A DNA stretch of 64,000 bases, taken from NCBI GenBank assembly GCA_027492485.1, contig JAPUER010000079.1, forward strand, positions 287,844 to 351,843, read 5' to 3'. Position 1 is the stretch's first letter, and every line of letters begins with the position of its first letter. The notes below the pieces were generated by a model. It was not told the DNA's origin and made no database searches. It was given only the letters and a program-made list of their open reading frames with translations. Both the position numbers and the translations under genes were made by a program. Below are positions 19,686 through 30,131 of the stretch, piece by piece. This DNA comes from Betaproteobacteria bacterium (GTDB lineage: Bacteria > Pseudomonadota > Gammaproteobacteria > Burkholderiales > Casimicrobiaceae).

Positions 19686-20519
19686 ATGAGTAATTTGCAG
19701 ACCCGGGTGGTGACTGCGCTGGTGCTGGGTGTGCTGGTGATCGGCACGCTGTTGACGGGATCGTCCCAGCTATGGGCAGCTCTGGTGCTGTTGTTCTGTC
19801 TGGCCGCGGTATGGGAGGGGCAGCGGCTCTGCGGCCAGACCTCGTTGACCGCGCGAACCGTCGGCTGGTTTGGCGCAATCGTCGTTTTGGGTGGACTATG
19901 GCTGACGGTTTTCGAGCGCTCTGCCGGTGGCGGGTCGGCACTTTTTGCAGTGCTTCTCGTCGTTGTCGTCTTCTGGCTGCTGGTGGTACCGCTGCAACTG
20001 GCTAAACGCTGGCTGCCGCCAACATCGGTTTTCACGCGGTCGATGCTGCTGCTCCTGATTGGTGCTGCGTGGCTGTCGGCCGTGCTCTTGCAGCGTCAGG
20101 GCATGGCGTTTCTGATCGCAGTTGTGGTGCTGACGGTGGTCGCCGACGTCGCGGGTTACTTCGTCGGCCGGGCGTTTGGCCGCCACAAACTGGCGCCGGC
20201 CATCAGCCCTGGCAAGACCCGCGAAGGCGCCCTCGGCGGCGTCGTTGCCGCATCGCTTTGGGCGGCTGCGTCCGCGGTCTACCTGGACCTCGCGCAGACG
20301 CCCGTTCAGATTGCAATGGCATTGCTGGCTGGCGCCGCGCTCGGTTGCTGCGCTGTCATGGGCGATCTGTGGGAGTCTCTGCTGAAGCGGCAGGCCGGTG
20401 TCAAGGATTCGAGTCAATTGCTACCGGGGCATGGTGGCGTACTGGACCGTATCGACGCGCAATTGGCGGTGTTGCCGACTGCAACTTTGCTGCTTTCGCT
20501 GGTCAAACCGATATGGTGA
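19686..20519 (+). CDS. cdsA: Phosphatidate cytidylyltransferase
   Basis: Integral inner-membrane enzyme that forms CDP-diacylglycerol from phosphatidate and CTP, the branch point of phospholipid synthesis. It has 277 residues with about seven hydrophobic helices. The C-terminal signature is intact: ESLLKRQAGVKDSSQLLPGH followed by GGVLDRID. The frame is open further upstream inside uppS, but the ATG at 19686 just after the uppS stop fits the family. dxr starts 4 bases after the stop. Confidence 0.96.
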   Translation: MSNLQTRVVTALVLGVLVIGTLLTGSSQLWAALVLLFCLAAVWEGQRLCGQTSLTARTVGWFGAIVVLGGLWLTVFERSAGGGSALFAVLLVVVVFWLLVVPLQLAKRWLPPTSVFTRSMLLLLIGAAWLSAVLLQRQGMAFLIAVVVLTVVADVAGYFVGRAFGRHKLAPAISPGKTREGALGGVVAASLWAAASAVYLDLAQTPVQIAMALLAGAALGCCAVMGDLWESLLKRQAGVKDSSQLLPGHGGVLDRIDAQLAVLPTATLLLSLVKPIW

Positions 20520-20523
20520 TCAG

Positions 20524-21723
20524 ATGATCGGTGTTGCCTTGCTTGGGGCGACGGGCTCAATCGGTGCAAGTACGCTTGCCGTGCTGCGACAGCATCGTGA
20601 CCGCTTTCGGCTCGTGGCCGTGGCGGTTCACTCCAACTGGCAGGCGCTGCTGCCGATCATTGCGGAGTTCGAACCCCAGATCTGTGCGGTTGCCGACGAG
20701 CATGCCGCGCTATCGCTCGCTGCGGCGATGTCGCGTCACCACGCGCATGTGGAAGTGCTCCCGGGGCGCGACGCGGCCAGCGCTGCGGCTACCTGCGTGG
20801 GTGCGGATGTGGTGGTCGCCGGCATCTCGGGCTTCGCGGGATTACCCTCGACGTGGGCTGCTGTTGCCGCTGGCAAGCAGGTACTGCTGGCCAACAAGGA
20901 GGCGCTGGTCGCGTCGGGCAACCTGCTGCTGGACGAGGCGCGTCGTTCAGGCGCCCGGGTGTTGCCAATCGACAGCGAACACAATGCCGCCTACCAGTGC
21001 GCAAGCGGATTGCATTGCGACAAGGCGCGCGTGCGCGGGATCACCTTGACGGCATCGGGAGGCCCATTCCGTTTGCGCGCACTCGACTCGTTTGCCGCAA
21101 TCACGCCGGACGAGGCCTGCAAGCATCCGACATGGTCGATGGGGCGCAAGATCTCGGTGGATTCGGCGACGCTCATGAACAAAGGCCTTGAGGTGATCGA
21201 AGCATCGCTGCTGTTCGATCTCCCGGCGTCCGATGTGCATGTGCTGATCCATCCGACCAGCACCGTGCATGCACTGGTTGAATTTGTCGATGGATCGATT
21301 CTGGCGCATCTCGGTCCAGCGGACATGCAGGTACCTATTGCACATGCCCTCGCGCAGGCTGCGGCGAACCTCGGTGCGCACGTCGAGAGACTGCCGCTCG
21401 ATATTCCGCGGTTGTCGTTGAGCCGTTCCGGTGCACTCGAATTCTTCGACGTCGATCCGCAGCGTTTTCCGGCACTGGATTTGGCGTACAGCGCGCTGCG
21501 GCAGGGGCAGGGCGCGTGTCTGGCGTTGAACGCCGCCAACGAGGTCGCGGTGGCTGCGTTCCTCTCGGGCAATCTGCGCTATACCGACATCGTGCCCGTT
21601 GTGGAGGGCAGTATGGAGCGGGCCGACCTCGGCAGTCCGCAACACATCGAAGCAGTGTTCGAGCGTGACCGCGAGGTGCGCGCGATTGCCGGCGACATTG
21701 TCGAGATGCGGAGGGCCGCCTGA
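20524..21723 (+). CDS. dxr: 1-deoxy-D-xylulose 5-phosphate reductoisomerase
   Basis: Second committed enzyme of the MEP isoprenoid pathway, which supplies the precursors used by uppS. The NADPH motif LLGATGSIGASTL is at residues 6-18. ANKEALVASG, the metal-binding PIDSEHNA, LTASGGPFR and the KISVDSATLMNKGLEVIEA motif are all present. It has 399 residues. The ATG at 20524 is used in preference to in-frame starts inside cdsA. The stop codon overlaps the rseP start by one base, suggesting translational coupling. Confidence 0.97.
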   Translation: MIGVALLGATGSIGASTLAVLRQHRDRFRLVAVAVHSNWQALLPIIAEFEPQICAVADEHAALSLAAAMSRHHAHVEVLPGRDAASAAATCVGADVVVAGISGFAGLPSTWAAVAAGKQVLLANKEALVASGNLLLDEARRSGARVLPIDSEHNAAYQCASGLHCDKARVRGITLTASGGPFRLRALDSFAAITPDEACKHPTWSMGRKISVDSATLMNKGLEVIEASLLFDLPASDVHVLIHPTSTVHALVEFVDGSILAHLGPADMQVPIAHALAQAAANLGAHVERLPLDIPRLSLSRSGALEFFDVDPQRFPALDLAYSALRQGQGACLALNAANEVAVAAFLSGNLRYTDIVPVVEGSMERADLGSPQHIEAVFERDREVRAIAGDIVEMRRAA

Positions 21724-23093
21724 TGGCGCTGGCCGGAAATTCGCTCGCGGGTTTTCTGCTTGCGGTGGCGATTTTGGTCACCGTTCACGAATTGGGTCAC
21801 TATCTGGCCGCGCGCTGGTGCGGCGTTCGGGTGTTGCGCTTCTCGGTTGGTTTCGGTCCGGTGTTGTTCCGGTGGACGGGCCGCCGCGGCATCTTCGCGG
21901 GGACAGAATTCGCCGTTTCGGCCCTCCCGCTGGGCGGCTACGTTCGCATGCTCGACACGCGAGATCCGGAGCCGGTGGCGGTGCATTCGGATTGGACGGA
22001 AGCCTTCGACCGGCAGCCGCTGTGGAAACGGTCAACTATCGTTGCGGCCGGTCCGATCGCCAACTTCCTGCTCGCCTTCTTCCTTTATGCGGCTGCGCTG
22101 GCAGTGCCCGATCGCGGTCTGGCGCCGCTGGTTGCCGCACCCGATCCTGACACCCCCGCTTACGCAGCGGGCGTCCGTGGCGGTATGCGTATTACGCAGA
22201 TCGACGATCGCGACGTGGCGCACTGGGGAGACATCCGCTGGCAACTGTTGGTGCATGTCTTCGACAATCAACTGACGCTGGTGGTCGACGATGGTGGCGT
22301 CGAGCGGAGTCTGTTGCTGCAGCGGCAGAAAGATCAATCTTTGACGCCGGACGGAATCGGCAACCGGCTGGCTGGCTGGGGCTTGAGTTTCGACCAGCCG
22401 CCCGTTATCGGCCGCGTGGTTGACGGCGGACCGGCGGATCGCGCCGGCTTGCAGGTCGGCGACGTCGTCGTTGCGGTGAACGGGAGCGCCATTCGGCAGT
22501 GGAATCAACTGACGAGGGCGGTCCAGGCGGGGCCGGAGACTTCGCTCGCCTTGACCGTTGAGCGCCGCGGCGTCCGGCGGGACGTCACGGTTTTACCGCG
22601 GGCAGAACTGGTCGACGGCCGCCGCATTGGCCGTATCGACGTTACTGGCGCGGCGCCCGGCACCTTGGGGCAAGACGCGCTGGTGACGCGGCAACGCAGC
22701 ATCGCCACCGCCGTCGGCGACGGTCTGCAGCGCAGCGTGGACGCGACGGTGCTGACCGTTCGCGTGCTGTGGGGCATGTTGGTCGGCGACATCTCGCTGC
22801 GCCAGATTTCAGGCCCGATCACGATGGCGGAAGGCGCAGGGGTAACGCTCAGTCAGGGGGCGGTGTCGTTTGCACTCTTTCTTGCCATTGTCAGCGTGTC
22901 GATCGGCGTGCTGAATCTGCTGCCCGTGCCCATGCTGGACGGCGGACAGTTGCTATATCATCTCTTTGAAGCCATCAAGGGAGCGCCCCTTTCGGAGCGT
23001 GCTGAAGCGCTCGGACAGCGCGTTGGCATCGGTTTTGTGATTGCCCTAACCGCGCTCGCGCTCTACAACGACTTTTTGCGAATCATCTCGTGA
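21723..23093 (+). CDS. rseP: Site-2 (RIP) metalloprotease RseP
   Basis: Inner-membrane zinc protease that cleaves the anti-sigma factor RseA and remnant signal peptides, activating the envelope stress response. The active site HELGH is at residues 22-26, and the third zinc ligand lies in NLLPVPMLDGGQL near the C-terminus. Two PDZ domains lie between (GMRITQIDDRDVAHW and GLQVGDVVVAVNGSAI). There are four predicted membrane helices and 456 residues. It sits between dxr and bamA as in many proteobacteria; its TGA overlaps the bamA GTG start. Confidence 0.97.
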   Translation: MALAGNSLAGFLLAVAILVTVHELGHYLAARWCGVRVLRFSVGFGPVLFRWTGRRGIFAGTEFAVSALPLGGYVRMLDTRDPEPVAVHSDWTEAFDRQPLWKRSTIVAAGPIANFLLAFFLYAAALAVPDRGLAPLVAAPDPDTPAYAAGVRGGMRITQIDDRDVAHWGDIRWQLLVHVFDNQLTLVVDDGGVERSLLLQRQKDQSLTPDGIGNRLAGWGLSFDQPPVIGRVVDGGPADRAGLQVGDVVVAVNGSAIRQWNQLTRAVQAGPETSLALTVERRGVRRDVTVLPRAELVDGRRIGRIDVTGAAPGTLGQDALVTRQRSIATAVGDGLQRSVDATVLTVRVLWGMLVGDISLRQISGPITMAEGAGVTLSQGAVSFALFLAIVSVSIGVLNLLPVPMLDGGQLLYHLFEAIKGAPLSERAEALGQRVGIGFVIALTALALYNDFLRIIS

Positions 23094-25471
23094 CCCGTAT
23101 TTCCCGCAGCATTCCGTTTTCACCGCGCCGCGTCGCCTTTGGCTTGTTTTCTGCCGGAATTCTGGGCCTGTCGGTCGCCTCGCATGCGATCGAGCCGATC
23201 ACCGTGCGCGATATCCGCGTCGAAGGTCTGCAACGTACCGACGCCGGCACCGTGTTCAACTATCTTGGCATTAAGGTAGGCGACCGCTTTGACGACGCGG
23301 CGGCGTCGGCAGCGATCAAGGCATTGTTCGCGACCGGCTTTTTTCGCGATGTGCGCATTGAGGCGCAGGACAACATCGTCATTGTTTCGGTGGTTGAGCG
23401 TCCGACTATTGCCTCGATCGACGTCACCGGTGCCAAGGAATTTGACAAAGACACCTTGAAGAAGGCGTTGCGCGACGCCGGACTATCCGAAGGCCGCATC
23501 TTCGATCGCACGACACTGGACAAGGCGGAACAGGAGATCAAGAAGCAGTACCTGTCTCGCGGTCGCTATGACGTCGAGGTCACGACCACACTGACGCCGC
23601 TTGAACGCAATCGCACCGGGGTGTCGATTGTCGTGAAGGAGGGCGAAGTCGCCCGCATCGATGCGATCAACATCGTTGGCGCCAGCGCCATCCCCGAGAA
23701 GACGCTGCTGTCCGAGATGCAGTTGTCCACCGGCGGCTGGCTCTCCTGGTACACCAAGGACGACCAGTACTCGAAACAGAAGTTGCAGGCGGATCTCGAA
23801 ACCATCCGCAGCTACTACACCAATCGCGGTTATCTCGAGTTCAACGTCGATTCGACACAGGTATCGTTGTCGCCGGACAAGACACGGGTCTTCATTACGA
23901 TCAATATCACCGAGGGGGCGCAGTACACCGTTTCCTCCATCGGCATGAGCGGCGAGTTGCTGCTTTCCGAAGCTGAATTGCGTCCTCTGATCCGGGTGCA
24001 GCCGGGCGAAACGTTCTCCAGAACCAAGCTCGCCGATAGCGCCAAGGCGATCAGCGACCGTCTCGGGCGCGAGGGCTACGCCTTCGCGTCGGTCAATGCC
24101 GTGCCGGAGCTTGATCGCGAGAAACGGACGGTGGCGTTCAACTTCGTCGTCGATCCGGGCCGTCGTGTCTACGTTCGCCGCATTAACGTGTCGGGCAACG
24201 CCCAGACGCGCGACGAAGTAATCCGTCGTGAGTTGCGCCAGCTCGAGGCGTCGTGGTACGACCAAAGCAAGATCCAGCGCTCCAAGGTTCGGCTCGATCG
24301 TCTGGGTTTCTTCTCCGAGGTCACGCTCGACAATCAACCGGTGCCTGGAGCCAGCGACCAGGTCGACATCGATGTCAACGTGACCGAAAAGAACACCGGC
24401 AGCCTGAACGCGGGCGCAGGGTATTCGAGCGCGGACAAGCTGGTGTTGACGGCATCGATTTCGCAGAACAACGTACTCGGCACCGGCAACGCGCTTGCGC
24501 TACAGGTAAACACAAGCCGCACGTCGAAGACCGCGGTGATGTCCTACACCAATCCTTACTGGACGCCGGACGGTGTGAGCCGGGGTATCGACATCTACCG
24601 CCGCACCTACGATCCCACCACGACGGGTGTGGGCAGTTATGTGCTCGGCACTTATGGTGCCGGTTTGCGCTTCGGCATCCCGATCAGCGAGACCGACAGC
24701 ATCAGCGCCGGTGTGACGGCAGAGAACTCGAATCTCAAGTTGTATGCGGGTCTGAGTCCGCAACGCTTTTTCGACTTTGCCAACGAATTTGGCTACAACA
24801 ACAACACCTACAAGTTGTCGTCCGGCTGGGCGCGCGATACCCGCGACAGCCTGACCTATCCCACGCGCGGGTGGCTGCAAAGCGTCGGTGTCGAAGCCAC
24901 GTTGCCCGTCACCAATTTGAAGTTCTACAAACTCAGCTATCAGGGCCAAGCATTTCTGCCGATTTATGGCGACTTTGTTTACGGCTTGAACGTTGAGCTT
25001 GGCTTTGCCAATGGCTACGGCGGTCGTTCGCTCCCGTTCTTCCAGAACTACTATGGCGGTGGCGTTGGCTCGGTGCGTGGCTACGAGACAAATTCGCTCG
25101 GCCCACGGGAAGCGATCACGTCGACTGTGACCACGAACCCCGACGGCACCACGTCGTCGACGACGTCCTATACCGGCAACGCGACCGGCGGGCGACGCAA
25201 GTTCACGATGAACAACGAGATCCTGTTCCCGTTCCCGGGCACCAAGAACGACAAGTCGGTGCGCGGCTCGTTCTTCTTCGACGCCGGCCAGATTTACGAC
25301 AAGGGCGATCCGCTGCAGAAGGACAACGAGCGCGTGCATTTCTCCGCAGGTGTTGCTGTGGCGTGGCAGTCGCCGATTGGTGCGCTGAAGTTCAGCTATG
25401 CGATTCCGCTGGCCGGCAAACCGGGCGACAAGACGCAGCGCTTCCAGTTCCAGGTGGGCACGCTGTTCTAG
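23090..25471 (+). CDS. bamA: Outer membrane protein assembly factor BamA
   Basis: Central Omp85 component of the BAM complex that inserts beta-barrel proteins into the outer membrane. The start is GTG, nested in the rseP stop (GTGA). A signal peptide (about residues 1-34, ending SHA) precedes five POTRA domains (first: ITVRDIRVEGLQRTDAGTVF) and a C-terminal 16-strand barrel with the lid-loop motif VRGYE (VRGF in most homologues). It ends in the typical C-terminal aromatic signal FQFQVGTLF. It has 793 residues. Confidence 0.97.
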   Translation: MTRISRSIPFSPRRVAFGLFSAGILGLSVASHAIEPITVRDIRVEGLQRTDAGTVFNYLGIKVGDRFDDAAASAAIKALFATGFFRDVRIEAQDNIVIVSVVERPTIASIDVTGAKEFDKDTLKKALRDAGLSEGRIFDRTTLDKAEQEIKKQYLSRGRYDVEVTTTLTPLERNRTGVSIVVKEGEVARIDAINIVGASAIPEKTLLSEMQLSTGGWLSWYTKDDQYSKQKLQADLETIRSYYTNRGYLEFNVDSTQVSLSPDKTRVFITINITEGAQYTVSSIGMSGELLLSEAELRPLIRVQPGETFSRTKLADSAKAISDRLGREGYAFASVNAVPELDREKRTVAFNFVVDPGRRVYVRRINVSGNAQTRDEVIRRELRQLEASWYDQSKIQRSKVRLDRLGFFSEVTLDNQPVPGASDQVDIDVNVTEKNTGSLNAGAGYSSADKLVLTASISQNNVLGTGNALALQVNTSRTSKTAVMSYTNPYWTPDGVSRGIDIYRRTYDPTTTGVGSYVLGTYGAGLRFGIPISETDSISAGVTAENSNLKLYAGLSPQRFFDFANEFGYNNNTYKLSSGWARDTRDSLTYPTRGWLQSVGVEATLPVTNLKFYKLSYQGQAFLPIYGDFVYGLNVELGFANGYGGRSLPFFQNYYGGGVGSVRGYETNSLGPREAITSTVTTNPDGTTSSTTSYTGNATGGRRKFTMNNEILFPFPGTKNDKSVRGSFFFDAGQIYDKGDPLQKDNERVHFSAGVAVAWQSPIGALKFSYAIPLAGKPGDKTQRFQFQVGTLF

Positions 25472-25483
25472 GAGTTGAAGGCG

Positions 25484-26023
25484 ATGCAGAAACGATCCAT
25501 GTTGAGGCAACTTGCGACCCTCGCCTTGCTGGCGATGGCCGGACTGTACGCGTCGGGCACTGCGGCGCAAGCCGGCGCTGCCCGTCCGGTCGACATCAAA
25601 ATCGGCGTGGTCAATACCGAAAAGCTCCTGAAGGAATCTGCACCGGCCCAGCGAGCTTTCAAGAAGCTCGAGCGCGAATTCGCGACCCGGCAGGCGGATG
25701 TCGAACGGACGGCAAAGAAGTTTCGCGATGTGTCGGTCGCTTTCGAGAAAGATCAACTGACGCTTTCCGACGCGGACCGTCGTAACCGCCAGCGCGAAGT
25801 CGAAGTGCTGAGCCGCGACTTGCAGCGCGCGCAACGCGAACTTCGCGAGGACGAGAATCTGCGCCGCAACGAAGAACTCGCCGTGCTGCAGGACCGTTTG
25901 CAGAAGGCAATCCAGCAAATCGCCGAAGCCGAGAAGTTCGACCTGATCTTGCAGGAAGCTGTCTATATCAGTGCACGGATCGATATCACCGACCGTGTGT
26001 TGAAAGCGCTCGCCGACAAATAG
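25484..26023 (+). CDS. skp: Periplasmic chaperone Skp/OmpH
   Basis: Trimeric holdase that carries unfolded outer-membrane proteins to BamA. A signal peptide (about 1-27, ending GTAAQA) precedes [20 protein letters not shown], the OmpH family start. A long charged coiled coil follows (about residues 60-140) and then the C-terminal [22 protein letters not shown] at 25484 is preferred to an in-frame TTG nine bases earlier because the GGAG at 25471 would touch the TTG. 179 residues. Confidence 0.93.
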   Translation: MQKRSMLRQLATLALLAMAGLYASGTAAQAGAARPVDIKIGVVNTEKLLKESAPAQRAFKKLEREFATRQADVERTAKKFRDVSVAFEKDQLTLSDADRRNRQREVEVLSRDLQRAQRELREDENLRRNEELAVLQDRLQKAIQQIAEAEKFDLILQEAVYISARIDITDRVLKALADK

Positions 26024-26031
26024 GCGCCGCG

Positions 26032-27039
26032 ATGAGTCGCTCCGTTGCCCAGCCGCTTCCGGTTGGGCAGATTGCCGAGGTGCTTGGTTGCACGCTGCGC
26101 GGCGATGGCTCCTTTCTTGTGCGTACCGTCGCGCCGCTCGATAGCGCGGCGGCAGGCGACCTAACTTTTTTTTCCGACAGCAAGCATCGCCGGGCTGCGG
26201 AGTCGTCTCCGGCATCTGTTCTGATCGTCCGCGAAAGCGATGCCGATGCGCTGGGACGCGGCCAACACGGGCCGCGCATGCTGCTTTTGCACGCCGCGCC
26301 GCACCTGGCGTTTGCCAGGGCGCTCGATTTGTTGTTTCCGGTGCCGCCGTTCGCGGCTGGCACGGCCGCGACTGCGAGGGTCGACGCGACAGCCAATGTT
26401 GCTGACGCCCGCATTGGCGACTTCACCGCGATTGGTGCGAAGTCGGCCGTGGGAGCCGGCACCACCATCGGCAGCCATTGCAGTATCGGCGACAACGTCG
26501 TCATTGGCACCGATTGCACCCTGCATGCGGGCGTTCGCATTGGCTCCGGCGTCAGGCTCGGCAATCGCTGCATCATTCACAGTGGAGCGGTGATCGGCTC
26601 CGATGGCTTCGGGTTCCAGCCGACACGTCAAGGCTGGCAGAAAGTGCAGCAAGTCGGCGGTGTGGTGGTCGGCGACGACGTCGAGATCGGTGCCAACACC
26701 ACCATCGACCGCGGCGCCATAGATGACACCGTCATTGGTAACGGCGTGAAGATCGACAATCTGGTACAGATTGGCCACAACTGTCGTATCGGTGACCATA
26801 CTGCGATCGCCGGCTGCGTCGGCATCGCCGGCAGCGCGGTGATCGGGGCCCGCTGCATGCTGGGTGGCGCCGCGATGATCTCCGGTCATCTCAGTATTTG
26901 TGACGATGTCGTCGTTTCGGGAGGCACCCTGGTGGCGTCCTCGATCGACACTGCCGGGCGCTATACCGGCGTATTCCCGTCGACCGAGCACCGTACCTGG
27001 ATGAAGATCGCCGCGGGATTGCGTCGCGCCGCCCGTTAG
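26032..27039 (+). CDS. lpxD: UDP-3-O-(3-hydroxyacyl)glucosamine N-acyltransferase
   Basis: Third enzyme of lipid A synthesis. The N-terminal uridine-binding domain (about residues 1-105, with the [11 protein letters not shown] motif) precedes a left-handed beta-helix of hexapeptide repeats (about 110-320). The catalytic His is in the segment [17 protein letters not shown] near residue 246. It has 335 residues, standard. It follows skp by 8 bases and precedes fabZ by 45 bases. Confidence 0.97.
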   Translation: MSRSVAQPLPVGQIAEVLGCTLRGDGSFLVRTVAPLDSAAAGDLTFFSDSKHRRAAESSPASVLIVRESDADALGRGQHGPRMLLLHAAPHLAFARALDLLFPVPPFAAGTAATARVDATANVADARIGDFTAIGAKSAVGAGTTIGSHCSIGDNVVIGTDCTLHAGVRIGSGVRLGNRCIIHSGAVIGSDGFGFQPTRQGWQKVQQVGGVVVGDDVEIGANTTIDRGAIDDTVIGNGVKIDNLVQIGHNCRIGDHTAIAGCVGIAGSAVIGARCMLGGAAMISGHLSICDDVVVSGGTLVASSIDTAGRYTGVFPSTEHRTWMKIAAGLRRAAR

Positions 27040-27084
27040 CGTTTCGCGGTCGCGCCGCGCAGCAGTTTTGCGAAAATCCGGGAT

Positions 27085-27555
27085 ATGAGCGAATCCACCC
27101 TCCCAAGCAAACCGCTATTCGAAGTCACCCAGATTCTCGAATTGCTGCCGCACCGCTATCCATTTCTGCTGGTCGATCGTGTGCTGGCGCTGGAGCCCGG
27201 CAAGTCGGTGCGGGCAGTCAAGAACGTCACCTTCAACGAGCCGTTTTTCCAGGGACACTTTCCGGGCAAACCGGTGATGCCCGGCGTGCTGATCATCGAG
27301 GCGATGGCGCAGGCCGCCGGGGTTCTGGCGTTCAAGTCGGTGCCGCGACCGGCAGATGGTCGTCAGCAAATCGTCTATCTTGCCGGTATCGACGACGCGC
27401 GATTCAAGCGTATGGTGGTGCCGGGCGATCAGCTGATACTTGAAGCCGAAGTCGATCGCATCGTCCGCAATATCGGCAAGTTCCGTTGCCGCGCGCTGGT
27501 CGACGGCCAGCTTGCCGCAGAAGCGTTGCTGATGGCTGCGCTGCAGGTGGCCTGA
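27085..27555 (+). CDS. fabZ: 3-hydroxyacyl-[acyl-carrier-protein] dehydratase FabZ
   Basis: Hot-dog-fold dehydratase of fatty-acid elongation, which competes with lipid A synthesis for hydroxyacyl-ACP. Catalytic His58 and Glu72 lie in [20 protein letters not shown], and the N-terminal [13 protein letters not shown] is conserved. It has 156 residues. Its stop overlaps the lpxA start by one base. Confidence 0.97.
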   Translation: MSESTLPSKPLFEVTQILELLPHRYPFLLVDRVLALEPGKSVRAVKNVTFNEPFFQGHFPGKPVMPGVLIIEAMAQAAGVLAFKSVPRPADGRQQIVYLAGIDDARFKRMVVPGDQLILEAEVDRIVRNIGKFRCRALVDGQLAAEALLMAALQVA

Positions 27556-28346
27556 TGGCGCACGTTCACGCGCTCTCCCTGGTCCATGCGGATGCGAAGC
27601 TCGCGCCGGACGTCGAGGTGGGGCCGTTCTGCACAATAGGCGCCGGCGTTACGATCGGCGGTGGATCGAAACTCGTTTCCCATGTCGTGATCGACGGTGA
27701 CACCACTGTCGGTGCCGGCAATACCTTCTATCCGTTCTGCTCGATCGGCCTGGCGTCGCAAGACAAGAAGTACGCCGATGAGCCGACGCGGGTCGTCATC
27801 GGCGACGGCAATGTGTTTCGCGAGAACTGCACGGTACATCGCGGCACCGTTCAGGACAAAGGGCTCACCAGCATCGGTTCCCGCGGGCTGTTCATGGCTT
27901 CTGCCCATGTCGCACACGATTGCGTGGTTGGCGACGACGTCATACTGGCCAACGCGGCAACGCTGGGCGGACATGTGCGCGTGGGCGACTGGGCCATTCT
28001 CGGCGGTCTTGCTGGCGTCCACCAGTTCTGCCGCATTGGCGAACATGCGATGGTCGGCGGCGCGTCCTGTGTGCTGCAGGATGTCGCGCCCTACGTGCTC
28101 GGCCAGGGCAATCCGTTCACGCTCAGTACGGTCAATGCCGAAGGGCTCAAACGACGTGGCTTTTCACCGGAAGCGATTGCCGCCGTGCGCGGTGCGTACA
28201 AAACCGTATTTCGCAACAATCTGACATTGAAGGAAGCCATTGCCGCGCTTGAGGCAGAGCAGATCATCGCCGGCGACGAGGTCCGGACCGCGTTGCAGCC
28301 GCTGATCGCTTTCCTGCAAACGCCCGGTCGGGGGCTTGCGCGGTAG
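27555..28346 (+). CDS. lpxA: Acyl-[ACP]-UDP-N-acetylglucosamine O-acyltransferase
   Basis: First enzyme of lipid A synthesis, a trimeric hexapeptide-repeat acyltransferase. The catalytic His is in the segment SAHVAHDCVVGDDVILAN near residue 122. The C-terminal helical domain (about 190-263) has GLKRRGFSPEAIAAVRGAYK. It has 263 residues. The ATG at 27555 overlaps the fabZ stop, and lpxB starts 5 bases after the stop. Confidence 0.97.
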   Translation: MAHVHALSLVHADAKLAPDVEVGPFCTIGAGVTIGGGSKLVSHVVIDGDTTVGAGNTFYPFCSIGLASQDKKYADEPTRVVIGDGNVFRENCTVHRGTVQDKGLTSIGSRGLFMASAHVAHDCVVGDDVILANAATLGGHVRVGDWAILGGLAGVHQFCRIGEHAMVGGASCVLQDVAPYVLGQGNPFTLSTVNAEGLKRRGFSPEAIAAVRGAYKTVFRNNLTLKEAIAALEAEQIIAGDEVRTALQPLIAFLQTPGRGLAR

Positions 28347-28350
28347 TTCA

Positions 28351-29520
28351 ATGCCTGATGTCGTGATCGTCGCCGGAGAAACGTCCGGCGACCAGTTGGC
28401 TGCCGATCTCGTCGAACGTGTGCGCCGCGTTGACTCGTCGGTGCGGTTTCACGGCATCGCAGGACCGCGCATGCGTGCTGCCGGTGTCGACACCTGGATC
28501 GACTCGGAAACCCTTGCCGTGCGCGGCTATGCCGAAGTGCTGGCGGCGTTGCCGCGCATTCTGCGCGCCAGGCGGGAGCTGGTGCAGCGCACACTGGAGT
28601 TGAAACCCGCGCTTTATATCGGCGTCGATGCGCCGGATTTCAACCTGCGTGTCGAACGTGAGCTGAAAGCATGCCGGCTGCGCACCTTGCATTTCGTCTG
28701 CCCGTCGTTCTGGGCCTGGCGTCCGGAACGTGCCGCGCGCTTTCGCGATTCCGCGGACCATGTGCTTTGCCTGTTTCCGTTTGAACCGGCATTGCTGGCA
28801 CAGCATCAGGTGCCGGCCACCTTCGTTGGTCACCCGCTGGCCGTGGCGCCGCTGCGCCATGCCGACCGCGAACGGCTGCGACGCAAGCTCGGACATCATG
28901 AAGCGCCGGCCGGCGCGCCGCTGATCGCGATCCTACCGGGCTCCCGCATCGACGAGATTGACCGCCATGCCGGATTGTTCGTTGCCGTCATGAAGCGGCT
29001 GGCAGCGCGCTTTCCGGGGGCCCGTTTCGTGGTGCCGCTGGTGACGCGCGAGACCCGCGAGCGTTTTGAGAACGTACTTTGGCGCGAGGCCGAAGCCCTG
29101 GTGCCCCAGGTGCAGCTGCTGTTCGGCCATGCCGACTTTGCGCTCCGCGCAGGGGATGTCGCGCTGGTGGCGTCCGGCACGGCAACTCTGGAGGCCGCGA
29201 TGCTTGGCTGCCCGCAGGTGGTCAGCTATCGGGTCAGCGCACTTACCGCGATGATTGTCCGGCGCAAACTTAGGAGCCCGTATGTCTCCCTGCCGAACAT
29301 CCTGTGTGAAGACTGGTGCGTCCCCGAGCTCCTGCAGGAAGCCGCCACCGAAGAAGCGCTGGACAGCGCAATCGGCAATCTCATTGCCCAGCCCCGGTTA
29401 AGTGGCGCAATGCGTCAGGCTTACTCGCGGCTAGGCGAGGCGTTACAGCCGCCGCTGTCGCCCGCTACGGATCCACTCGCAGACGCGGTGCTGGCCGAAA
29501 TTCGCGCGGGGCGACGATGA
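28351..29520 (+). CDS. lpxB: Lipid-A-disaccharide synthase
   Basis: Family 19 glycosyltransferase that condenses UDP-2,3-diacylglucosamine with lipid X at the inner membrane. The N-terminal [17 protein letters not shown], the [11 protein letters not shown] motif, and the C-terminal [21 protein letters not shown] are family signatures. It has 389 residues. An in-frame start 15 bases earlier overlaps lpxA and is less likely. The stop overlaps rnhB by four bases. Confidence 0.97.
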   Translation: MPDVVIVAGETSGDQLAADLVERVRRVDSSVRFHGIAGPRMRAAGVDTWIDSETLAVRGYAEVLAALPRILRARRELVQRTLELKPALYIGVDAPDFNLRVERELKACRLRTLHFVCPSFWAWRPERAARFRDSADHVLCLFPFEPALLAQHQVPATFVGHPLAVAPLRHADRERLRRKLGHHEAPAGAPLIAILPGSRIDEIDRHAGLFVAVMKRLAARFPGARFVVPLVTRETRERFENVLWREAEALVPQVQLLFGHADFALRAGDVALVASGTATLEAAMLGCPQVVSYRVSALTAMIVRRKLRSPYVSLPNILCEDWCVPELLQEAATEEALDSAIGNLIAQPRLSGAMRQAYSRLGEALQPPLSPATDPLADAVLAEIRAGRR

Positions 29521-30113
29521 CCTGGCTGTGCGGCGTCGATGAAGCAGGCCGCGGGCCGCTTGCGGGGCCGGTGTTTGCTGCGGCGGTGATTCTCGGCCCG
29601 GACGCCGACGGCATCGAGGGCATCGCTGACTCCAAGAAACTGACTGCGGGCAGACGCGATTCGCTTGCGGTATTGATCCGGCAGCACGCCCGGGCTTGGG
29701 CAATCGCTTCTGCCAGTGCCGAGGAAATCGACGGCATGAATATCCTGCAGGCGACCATGCTGGCGATGTTTCGGGCGGTGTCGCAGTTGCCCGATGGCTG
29801 CATGCGACAAATCGTCATCGACGGCACGACAGTGCCCCGTGACCTGCGCCCCTGGGCGACACAGCGCGGCCTGCCGGTGACCGCGCAACCGCGCGCCGAT
29901 GCCGACGTGCGCGAGGTTGGCGCGGCATCCATTCTTGCCAAGACGGTCCGCGATGCCTACATGCGCGACTTGCACATCCGCTATCCGCAGTACGCGTTCG
30001 ATGCCCACAAGGGATATGGCACGGCTGCACATATGGCGGCACTTGCCGAACACGGGCCTTGCCCGGAGCACCGGCGCAGCTTCGCACCGGTCGCGCAGTG
30101 GCAACTGCTGTAG
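29517..30113 (+). CDS. rnhB: Ribonuclease HII
   Basis: Removes single ribonucleotides and RNA primers from DNA. The acidic active site is visible in [15 protein letters not shown] (Asp7, Glu8) and in [21 protein letters not shown] and the C-terminal [13 protein letters not shown] are conserved. It has 198 residues. ATGA overlap with lpxB fixes the start and suggests coupled translation. It ends the cluster begun at pyrH, converging on the flavin reductase gene. Confidence 0.96.
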   Translation: MTWLCGVDEAGRGPLAGPVFAAAVILGPDADGIEGIADSKKLTAGRRDSLAVLIRQHARAWAIASASAEEIDGMNILQATMLAMFRAVSQLPDGCMRQIVIDGTTVPRDLRPWATQRGLPVTAQPRADADVREVGAASILAKTVRDAYMRDLHIRYPQYAFDAHKGYGTAAHMAALAEHGPCPEHRRSFAPVAQWQLL

Positions 30114-30131
30114 TCGCGGACCAGGTCTGAA